Shown here one piece after another: positions 48,972-64,000 of a stretch of DNA of 64,000 nucleotides. Numbering within the stretch: the stretch's first letter is position 1; each line of letters begins with the position of its first letter. The DNA is from Cheilinus undulatus. Its lineage: Eukaryota > Chordata > Actinopteri > Labriformes > Labridae. Location of the stretch: contig NC_054867.1 of NCBI RefSeq assembly GCF_018320785.1, positions 26,477,855-26,541,854 of the forward strand, in the 5' to 3' direction. The notes below the pieces were generated by a model. The model did not search any database. It was not told where the DNA came from and worked only from the letters and a program-made list of their open reading frames with translations. The translations under genes were made by a program, and so were the position numbers.

Positions 48972-51900
48972 ATGGCAGATCCTACAGGGCTGAGCTCTGA
49001 AGGGGCCGGGGCAGGTTTGTCAGAGGTCGACCTCTGCAGTTTGGAGATAGAGAGGAAGTATGATGTCATCCCTGCTGTCATCTGCTCCATGTGTTGCCTC
49101 TTTGGCATCATCTACTGCTTCTTTGGTGAGAACAGACAGCTGAGAAATAACTTTTTTTGGATGACACAACACCTCACTGATTTCTAGTCAACATCTGTGT
49201 TTTGTTAAAATCGCACATTTATGATCTCTCCCGTCTCTCATTCTCAAGGTTACCGCTGTTTCAAGGCCGTCATGTTCCTATCTGGTCTGATGTTTGGCTC
49301 TGTCATCATCTTCCTGCTCTGTCACAAGGAGCATGTGCTGGACACTCAGCTGAGTGTGGAGGCCAGCGCAGGTATCGGACTCGGTATAGGCCTGCTCTGT
49401 GGCCTGGTCACCATGCTGGTACGAAGCGTCGGCCTCTTCATGACTGGTCTACTGCTAGGTCTCCTCCTGGCTCTTGCCGCCTTGCTGGTCACTCACCAGT
49501 TCTACACTCCTACCACAGTCTGGGTCCCACTGGGTGCTCTGCTGGGAACAGGCATGCTGTTTGCAGTGCTGACACTGCAGTGGCAGAAGCTCTTCACCAT
49601 GCTCTCCACAGCCGTGTTTGGTGCCGCCATCATGACAGTGTGCGCTGATTATTTTGTGGAGATGCTGGCTTTGGCCACACATGTGTATGACTGTCTTAGA
49701 CTCACACCCGGACCCCCTCTCTGCTGGTACAGCTGGGTCATTCTGGGCATCTGGCCTGCCCTCAGCCTCATAGGCGTGCTGGTCCAATGGAAACTGACAG
49801 ATGACAGCTTCTCACACACTGAGGGTAAGGAGGATATATCATGACACTCTGATGTGTGTTTTGTTAGAAATCTGAGGAGTCCAAAACACTCTCATTAAAG
49901 ACTAGTGAATCCCTCTTTGCAGGAAAGTTCACTGTAAGTTTAATGTTTAAAATAAACTATTCACTACCCACATGATTGGTCACATGAACCCTCAGCTGTT
50001 TTTTTCCACAAAATCTTGACAGGACTTTTATGTCTACAAGCAAATAGTATTTAAGAATCAAAGTAATTAATTTTAAGCTGAAGCAGAAATCAGTTCTGCT
50101 TTTTTTACACCAAGTCTACAAAGGAAATATAGGTTTAGGTTTTCCCACCAAGTTGACATAAGCTAGATCTGAAAGTCATTAAAACATATTTGTTGCAGTT
50201 ATTTTTAAAGTTTTAAGTCCTAAAAGTTTAATGAATATATTTATTTATAGTTTTTGATTAGCGTGAGGAATGTTTTCCACTGTGTTTTTACTTGTATTGT
50301 CTTTCACTTGTGTTGCCTTGAGGTTATGAGTTTATTCTTAGGGGTTTGATCAGGAAAGACACATTTGTTTATATGTTAACATTATAATTTGGAAATTTTT
50401 TAAATAAAGCTCCTTTTGGTTTGTGATGCTTTTGATTCCCCCTCGAGAGGGGAACGATTGGTCGGTCACTATCAGCCAATATATAAGAAAAACAACAAAA
50501 CAAATATAAACTTTTCTTAAATATGATTACACCTGGCAATCTGGTCCCCTTGGTAATAGTCCATTGCAGGTGAGAGAAGCAGTGTGTGTGATGTGAAGTA
50601 TAATAATAAAGGCCAGTGGTTTTCAAATGGTGCGGCAAGGCAAATTTATGATTACCATGGGAATTTTCTACAACCATATGTCAATACTACAACTATACAA
50701 TGCCTAAAGATACTATTACATGTGTTAAAGAGGCTAATCTGCCTGGATATGAATATGGTGTGCTTTTAGATTTTGGCTTGATCTTACGTGTGCCTGGGGC
50801 AAATAAATTGTGAAAACTACAAATATAGGCTAATTAGATCACCAGTCAATTATTATTATTCCACATAAACATTTTGAATCAAGTTAAACTGCTGCTTGTT
50901 AGTTGCATATATGAATTGAAGGCTGAAATCTGTGTTGAAATCTTTGTTAAAACCAGCAGAGAAAAGCCTGTCAGCTAACTAGCATTAACTGTTAGCACAG
51001 TGATACTTAAACTGCAGCTCTTGAGCTACATGTTGATCTTAGTAACCAGTTGTGTCTCTTTTACTGCTTACCTTTTTACTGTAGCACTTTGAGATTTCTC
51101 GAAATGAAAAGTGCGTTTTAAATAAAATTTATTGTTATTATTACCTGGAAGAAATAATCCTCCTCCTGAAAAACTTTAAAAGAAGGGAAACACTGTCATC
51201 ATAAGAGAATTGCTGCATGCCATGTCAATACATTTTTGCACATGTATGACAGGCTTTAATAACCTGACATGCCAAATGGATTTGTTTCACACATCCATCT
51301 GGGAAAGCTGCAACAGGAAACGTTGGAGAAAAGGCAGAGGCTTTGAAAAGAACTCTGAGTGTGAGTCTGTCACATCTCTATAAAATAAAATAAAAGCAAC
51401 ACAACACATGACCTAGCCGCTATTGAGCCGCGCGTGCGCAGCTACTGAGGACTAACGTGAAACATGGCGACTATAGACATAACTTTTGTCGTTTTTGAAA
51501 AGAAAACAACTCACTGCTGTTCTTTGTTCTTCTTTAAACAAAGAAATGTCGTCAAATTCTGATAAAACTGGCGCTTTAGCAGCATCCACGCTAATCTCTT
51601 CCTCCATAACTGCACCAGCTCTGGCTGCTGCTTGTTTACGTCACGACCCTGCTGCGCCTGAAAGTGCTGCCCCTCGTCGCTGATTGGTCCTGTCACTTTC
51701 TAACCAGGCCTAAATGGTTCAGACGGGAGCTTTGCAAGATGAATTCGCCTGTGAAAAACAAGGGAACGGGCGTATCCATCTGCTTTGCAAGGTTAAGCCT
51801 TTAATTGATAAATTTACATTTAAACCTTAATATTTTTTTGCTATATCATTACTGTCGGATGCACACACGATCAAGGCACATGCACTAGGAAGAGAGAACA

Positions 51901-54900
51901 TCCCTTCAGTAAGTTAATTCATTGAGGTGTGATGTCTCCTGTTTAAACTGAAGGTTCTTATGCCCTTTTTAAATAATTCTTTCAGTCACTTCTGCCAATC
52001 CTCTCCCTTACTCATATTTTGTGATTTTTGTGATAAGTGTTATCATCAATGAGCCTCCACACTCTCATATTACGTGTTTTATAATGTAATATTAAGTGCA
52101 TCATGTTTAAATGCGTGTATGTTATTTGATCTTTAATATTCTATTGATGGATATTGTTGAAAGAGCAGAAAGAAAAATAAACAAAGCTACAAAATGAGGC
52201 CAGGCAGAACAAGACGATGTGTGTGGGAGAGTGTGGGCTGTTTTAGTCATTTGGAGGCCCAGGGCATAAACCACCATGAGGTCCCTCCCCCTTAAGCTCA
52301 AAGCATTAATGATGAGTTAAAAGAAAATTGTGAAAGTAACTTTTCGAAACCACAGAAGTCCAGTACATGAAATATACAGGTGCACCTCAAAATGTCAGAA
52401 TATTATCCTGGGATTTACTTCAAAAGGTGAAACTTTTATGAATTCTAGATTCATCTGATACAAAGTCAAATATTTCAAGGCTTTTTTTTTGTTTAAATGA
52501 CATAAAACATAAAAAACTAGATCTGAAAATAATATAATATAAAAAATAGTCCAAAACAGGGTCAAAATAAAGAAATGCTGACCCTCTGGAAAATAATGCT
52601 CATTTATGCACTCAGTAATTGGTTGCAGCTCCTTTTGCACTAATTACTGCATCTATGTGATGTGGCATGGAACCAATCAGTCCGTGGCACTGCTGGGTTG
52701 TTATGAAGCCCAGGTTGCTTTGATGGCAGCCTTCAGCTCGTCGGTATTGTTGAGTCTGGTGTCTCAGAGATTCTCTATGGGGTTCAGGTCAGGCCAGTTG
52801 GCTGGCCAATCAAGCACAGCAATTCCATGGTCAGCAAATCAGAGACTAGTAGTTTTGGCTTCACTGTGGGCAGATGCCAAGTCCTGCTGGACTGCTGTTG
52901 CACCTTTGCTCACCACACTTTTCCCTTCCAGTCAACTTTCCATGAATATGCTTTGATACAGTCTCTGAAAACAGCCTGCCCTTTAAGTGATGACCTATGT
53001 GGCTTACCCTCATTGTGGAGGATGTCAATGATTGTCCTCTTGATGTTTGTCAAGTCAGCATATTTGTGGTTGTGTGTACTGAACCACTATAAAGGTTAAG
53101 GAAACTTTTGCAAATTGGACTTTTCCACAATATTTTGATTTTTTCAGACAGTGGAATTAGATTTTTGTGCATTGTAAGCCATAATCATCAAGATTTAAAC
53201 ACAGAAGTCATTGAATATTTCACTTTGTATGATATGTATCTAGTACTGATCAAAGTTTAACCTTTTGAAGTAAATCACAGGAAAAAATGAACTTTATTAT
53301 TTATTATTTTAACTGGGTAAATACCCAAATAGCCATTAGTAGCTACATTATCAGCTCTGGGAAGAACATCACACCCCAAACTCAGCACATTGTGATATCT
53401 TATCAAGTCTCTAGGCAAGGTGGAACCTACATCAATAAAAAATGCTTTCGATTGGTTTTCTATCTTTCTACCTGGTATTTCACTGGTTTTTGGAATTCTA
53501 TCTATTATTTTGACACAAAACATAAATCAAAAATCATCATTAGTATCTTCTATATGTATCCTGCTGCTCAAAGAAACACAGCGTTTCTACATTTCAGAGA
53601 AAATTCAAAATAGATTCACCTGTAGGCTGTCATTTTTGTGCAATGCATTCTGGTTAGTGAAGTCTTCAGGGTGCATTGTTCTTATTTTTGCAGCGTTTTG
53701 AATGCACTCACCTCAGTCTTCATTAGTTACTTATTCCTTATTGTCCTCTTTGCTTAAACTGCACTTGGGTTTAAAATTGAACGGTTTTAAGGGTAAAACT
53801 ACAAATAGGAAGGGTAGTGATGTCATCTGACTGCATTCATCCTCTTCTGATATGGAGTTTCATCCATTAAATCTTTTAGATTTTAAACTTGTGCAGTTTT
53901 AGCAGAGAGGACAAAAGAGAGAAGTAGCTGTAATGTAGACTGAGGTGAGAACATTCAAAAAGCTGTGGAAAGAACAGGAAGATTGTAGCCAATGAATCAT
54001 CACTTTGCATAATTCAGTTGTCCTTACGGTAGGATAAAACAAAGCAAGTGAAAACATGTCGTTGACTATTACTTTGGTGCTCCTTTCTTAGGTTATTCTG
54101 CCACCCATATGACATTTCAATAGACTGACAATCCATTAAACCAGCTTCTGTATTTAAAACATTAAATATGATCGTTATCAGCCAATTCTAACCATAGATG
54201 ATCAATAATGGCTGCAAAAAGACCTGGTCAGGACATTGCCAATAGAAAGGGTTTTTGACAAGAACCCACCCTGATTTCTTTTAACTCTCAAAGTTTATCA
54301 CTCAGTCAGAACTGAGAATTGGATTTTTTTTTTTTTTTGAATGGGCATTTTTGTATATCAGTACCACATCTGACACCCCCACTGCAGCAGTTTCAGACAT
54401 TAAAAGTTACTCCACAGAAATAGTCTAAAATTATGCTAGTGGTCTTGTTTGTTTTTGAAGGTCACAAAGAGGGATCACTTTTAATTCCACTCTCAAAGCT
54501 TTAATTTCTCCTTCCACTGTGTCTCATAGTCCTTTTGAATCCCTGTGATGTTTATTACTTTATTATTTATAATGTTGACTTTTACTTTCCCCGTCTTTTA
54601 GTTGTGATCAGTCGGAGACAGAAGAGAGTCCAGCTGATGAGGATTCGGGAGAAAGACGCCAAGAAGCGACAGCAGGCAGGTGGGCAGGAAGGCACATACC
54701 GCCGTAAACCCACCCCAGTGAAACGTTACGCTGGTGATCTACTGGCACCGGTCAGTGTCACCCAACATGACGTTTGCTGTGAAAATGATGCCCTATATTC
54801 TACACTTCCTAACTGACTGAGCCCTCTCCTTTTGTCGTTCTCAGAGCTACCTGCAAAGTCTGCGGGACAGACAGATGGGCACCGGCACTTCCCTTAGCAG

Positions 54901-54994
54901 CCTGGGAACTGCCAACCACACCATGATCGACCTGGACTTTGAGACTGGATCCACAGCACCCCTCACAGCTACCACCCCGGTCATCAGGGTGTGA
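48972..54994 (+). CDS. tmem198: TMEM198-family multi-pass membrane protein
   Basis: Four coding exons: 48972-49125, 49249-49824, 54602-54750, 54845-54994. They give 342 aa (human TMEM198 about 360). A short N-terminus precedes the conserved [19 protein letters not shown]. About seven hydrophobic segments follow, roughly at residues 33-52, 55-76, 91-109, 111-133, 141-161, 167-187 and 210-230. Gly-rich helices such as [13 protein letters not shown] are typical of the family. A basic cytosolic tail starts with [19 protein letters not shown] at about 245, and the protein ends in VIRV. Human TMEM198 has been reported to promote LRP6 phosphorylation and Wnt signalling; the role here is inferred from the family. 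The exon 2 leader has a four-codon upstream frame at 48902-48916. A fish a/b paralogue letter cannot be decided from this window. Confidence 0.93.
51400..51790. promoter_or_regulatory. CpG-rich block inside tmem198 intron
   Basis: It contains GAGCCGCGCGTGCGCAGCTA (NRF-1-like GCGCGTGCGC), AACATGGCGACTAT (YY1-like) and CGCTGATTGG (inverted CCAAT) within about 260 bases. Together these resemble a housekeeping promoter. The stretch GAATTCGCCTGTGAAAAACA and its neighbours look like dispersed fish repeat sequence, so a mobile-element origin is equally possible. A 65-codon frame (51486-51683) has no recognised similarity. Confidence 0.4.
52376..53283. mobile_element. non-autonomous DNA transposon with inverted ends
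   Basis: The left end TACAGGTGCACCTCAAAATG is followed by CCTGGGATTTACTTCAAAAG at about 52407. The right side carries the inverse, CTTTTGAAGTAAATCACAGG, at about 53262-53281, with further pairing inward over about 80 bases. The outermost 25 bases on the right are missing. The interior (GGGGTTCAGGTCAGGCCAG and TGGCTGGCCAATCAAGCACA) is shared with widespread fish Tc1/mariner-like elements. There is no intact transposase. Confidence 0.7.
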
Positions 54995-55072
54995 GTCTTA
55001 CAAAGGATGAGAAGGGACTGCTTGGTGCTTCGCTGGTTCTCCAGCTGTGTCTTCATGAAGAAGAGAAGAACA

Positions 55073-55078
55073 AATAAA
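55073..55078 (+). terminator. tmem198: tmem198 poly(A) signal, proximal
   Basis: AATAAA 79 bases after the tmem198 stop. Further AATAAA motifs near 55340 and at 55879-55884 could give longer 3' UTRs of up to about 0.9 kb. Confidence 0.55.
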
Positions 55079-56158
55079 CTGTGACTCTCACTGAAGGCTT
55101 TTATTCTGCCTTAGTGTTCAATGAGAGAGAAAGCTGCCTATTTGAAAGTAAAATGTGTGGAGTTCCAGTTTGGTGAGGACTATAACCACTGCAACGCCCC
55201 TGTTCCTCAGAGATGTACTTAAAAACATTCCTACATTGTAGGGTCCTTAATTTCTTTTCCTTATGTATCTAATACATAAAAAGCAAGTACGAGCCTGAAG
55301 ACCAAGTGTGTGTCATTTTTAGTTGTGACTATAACAAAGAAATAAATTTGACATTACATGTACTGTACTTAAAAATTAGCCATTGCCATGAAGTGTTGTG
55401 TTATGACATTTTGTATTGTTTAACTGTGGTCGTAGAATTCCTCAAATTTTATTGTTAAATTTACTAAATTGTGTTTTTTTTAGATGGAGTGTGTTGTGAC
55501 AGTAAAATAGAGCATGTAGGTGGAAATAGAAGTATGAAAGTGAAGTAAAAATTAAATGATGCAATTAAGATACAGTTTGTATGGAAAGCTCTTGTCAGAG
55601 CTTTTAGCGGGATCTTTTCCAGCAGCACTCCTTATCCTGTGACTTTTTGTGTGTTTGTTTGTTAGAACGTCACAGGTAACAACTGGCCTGTTGAGGTTTT
55701 CTAATTTAATTTATACAATGAATATGGTAGTTTTGGAAAAAGGGCAACAAACAAAGCATGTCTGTTGTCAATTTGTAGATTTTTAAATAATTATCCCTTT
55801 TGTTGTTTGGATTTTTCAGGGACAATGTACTTTGTTACCTGGATGTGTACATACCTGTTTATAGAGATGTCAAAGATGAATAAATGTGTTTGATATAAAA
55901 CCACCTTGTAGACATTGGTTAAGTGAAAGGACTGTCTCTGTGGGCTCTGTGCAACACTGGCAGCATTACTCATCAGATTTTCATGGACAAGAAAAGAGGT
56001 CAGGGGAGGGATTTCCTACTCTGCAAGTGGTTTGCGTTACCATGGTGTTGTTGAAGTGTTTTTTTAAATAGACAATACAGTAGAGGACAAGCTGGCCTTT
56101 GATAATGACAACTTTGGCTGGAATTGCAATCAAGAAGGCAGTTCTAAGGCTGACGTGT

Positions 56159-56164
56159 TTTATT
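56159..56164 (-). terminator. mmp19: mmp19 poly(A) signal
   Basis: AATAAA on the minus strand, about 480 bases beyond the mmp19 stop. It faces the tmem198 3' end; the two convergent genes would be separated by only a few hundred bases. Confidence 0.5.
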
Positions 56165-56646
56165 GTGAAAAATGTTTGACTTTAAACGCGTAGTTGCTAC
56201 ATGTTTCTCACAGACCAGTGTGATTCATAAGATAATTGGGGTGTCAAGAGAAATGTAATTTTTCAGTAATAAAGATGGTAATGAAAGTGTACACCCCTAC
56301 AATAAGATTACATCTTACAGAAAGTATCAAGACACATAAGCCAACACATGTTTGAGAGAAAAACAGAAGGTGTCCCTTGATTTCTGTCTGAGATCATACA
56401 AAAGCTTACATAACACTCATGCAGTCACAAAGACACACTCAATAATGCTCAGAACTGTAGAAAGTTATCCTGTCTTGGAAGGCAGGGAGTCACTTGTTTG
56501 AAATCAGATCCAGTGAAATAAACTCAGTTCTGCTATGAATCACAGCTGTTGAGGTTGCACAGTTGTCAATGCCCCTGGAGAGGAACCAGCGCCCCCTGCT
56601 GGCTGTTCACCTTTTGGGCTTCTGCTGCCCCCTGGTGGCAGACACT

Positions 56647-63049
<6,403 letters not shown>

Positions 63050-63200
63050 ATCTAAGTTGTCAAAAAGAGTTTTTTTGTTACAGATATCTGGAGCAGATGC
63101 TCAGGTCTGAGGAGCGCTCTGAGGAGTCCCACAACAGACTCTGTTTGTTCTGTGAGCGCTGCAGCAGCTTTAATGTCAGCCCGGGGTGCATGAGTCAGTC
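63050..63200 (-). promoter_or_regulatory. mmp19: mmp19 promoter with AP-1 site
   Basis: On the minus strand a consensus AP-1 site, TGACTCA (plus-strand TGAGTCA at 63191-63197), is followed about 15 bases later by a TATA-like CATTAAAG near 63171-63178. The start codon lies about 125 bases further on. An AP-1 site just upstream of a TATA box is the classic arrangement of inducible MMP promoters. The motifs are seen; their use is inferred. Confidence 0.55.
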
Positions 63201-63299
63201 CTGTGGCTACGATGATCCACCTCTGAAGTATGAGGATGACAAGAGAAGCCAGCTGACCACAAGCCAACAACACGTCTGCTGTTAGAGGGAGTACAGCTG

Positions 63300-64000
63300 C
63301 TCTGAGGAACAGCAGTGGTCTGCACTCCAGGCAGCTACATCAGGTTAAGCTTCTGTGCAGACGCACTCACCCTGAGCCAAACAGTCTCCACATTAGACTA
63401 CCTCAGGGTTTCAAGCTTTTTTTTAAAAAAGAAAAAAAAATTCCTGTCTGTCCCACAACATGCATCAATTATGGACCTAAACCACTGGTCTCACCTGAGA
63501 CAAATATTTCTCAAACACAACTTAATCCATTATCAGGCACATCCATGCATGCAGCTTACAAAGGGTGGATTACACATAGGCTTGGAATGCAATTATATGG
63601 CATCCACAACATCTCATTTAGTGTTAAAAAATATAATCTAAAGGTTTTCAGACACTTATGTGTGTAAATGTGCTGAAAAAATGAAAGGGCTGTACAGATT
63701 TACAGCGTCTTGTTTGTCCATTCTGGGCTGTTGTAGGAACATGGCAATGCAACGCGGTGCACCCAAGACTGGGAGAGACTCTGCAGATTCAAAGGTGACT
63801 TAGTGACTCTTATTATCAGGTCTTAACTGCATGCAGCCAACCAAATCTGACCTTAGATTCTCTTTTAAATCAGTGTTTTGGGTTTAAATGTCACAAATGT
63901 GTGATACAGTCTGAACCTGCAGCAGTTTAAGGCTAGCAGCACGAAGCATGTCTTAGATTCTAACAAGGTGGCTAGATTTCCCAAGTTCAGCATAGGACTG
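63300..64000. other. flank upstream of mmp19, nothing recognised
   Basis: No exon, RNA gene or repeat family was recognised. A T/A-rich run lies near 63417-63441. Confidence 0.5.

Larger units (their letters stand above)
49825..54601 (+). other. tmem198: tmem198 intron between coding exons 2 and 3
   Basis: A 4.8-kb intron. It holds a possible hAT-like fragment near 50613-50820, the CpG-rich block at 51400-51790, and a TIR element at 52376-53283. Nothing else was recognised. Confidence 0.6.

Noticed and set aside
49202-49648. 148-codon plus-strand frame
   Set aside because: It overlaps the tmem198 second coding exon in another frame; the real frame matches the family and splices correctly.

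Overview
The window looks like nuclear DNA of a ray-finned (teleost) fish. It is AT-rich and carries intron-split vertebrate genes with GT-AG junctions. It is dense in Tc1/mariner-like elements, hAT-like MITEs, tRNA-headed SINEs, non-LTR retrotransposon pieces and one Ty3/gypsy-like LTR element. No prokaryotic operon, CRISPR array or free-standing tRNA/rRNA gene was seen.

Four protein-coding genes can be assembled exon by exon, and in each the spliced length is an exact multiple of three. (1) 1452-7405, + strand: a type III intermediate-filament gene, best read as peripherin (prph; 9 exons, 472 aa). (2) 12870-22993, + strand: timeless, the replication-fork protection and checkpoint protein (29 coding exons, 1257 aa). 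(3) 48972-54994, + strand: a TMEM198-family multi-pass membrane protein (4 coding exons, 342 aa), probably with a non-coding first exon at a GC-rich promoter 14 kb upstream. (4) 63049-56647, - strand: matrix metalloproteinase 19 (mmp19; 9 exons, 473 aa), convergent with tmem198.

The genes do not form a pathway; they are neighbours by ancestry. In human, PRPH, TIMELESS and MMP19 are all in 12q13, while TMEM198 lies beside DES (another type III filament gene) at 2q35. The window therefore looks like one half of an ancient duplicated block, with a TMEM198 copy kept here on the PRPH side.

The space between genes is mostly mobile-element debris. 9.57-11.41 kb holds a frameshifted LINE joined to a Tc1 3' half. 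26.85-32.79 kb holds a three-layer nest: a long-TIR DNA transposon, split by a gypsy-like element, whose 5' LTR is broken by a LINE. The 34.8-48.9 kb intron holds SINEs, MITEs, a 109-bp foldback sequence and an unexplained 99-codon open stretch. The prph, timeless, tmem198 and mmp19 introns also carry repeat copies, several in shared families.

I found nothing I would call a new biological system. The best leads are the nested element, the orphan open stretch at 42.67-42.97 kb, a possible unassigned exon at 23.69 kb, the CpG-rich block inside the tmem198 intron at 51.4 kb, and the duplicated-block gene order.
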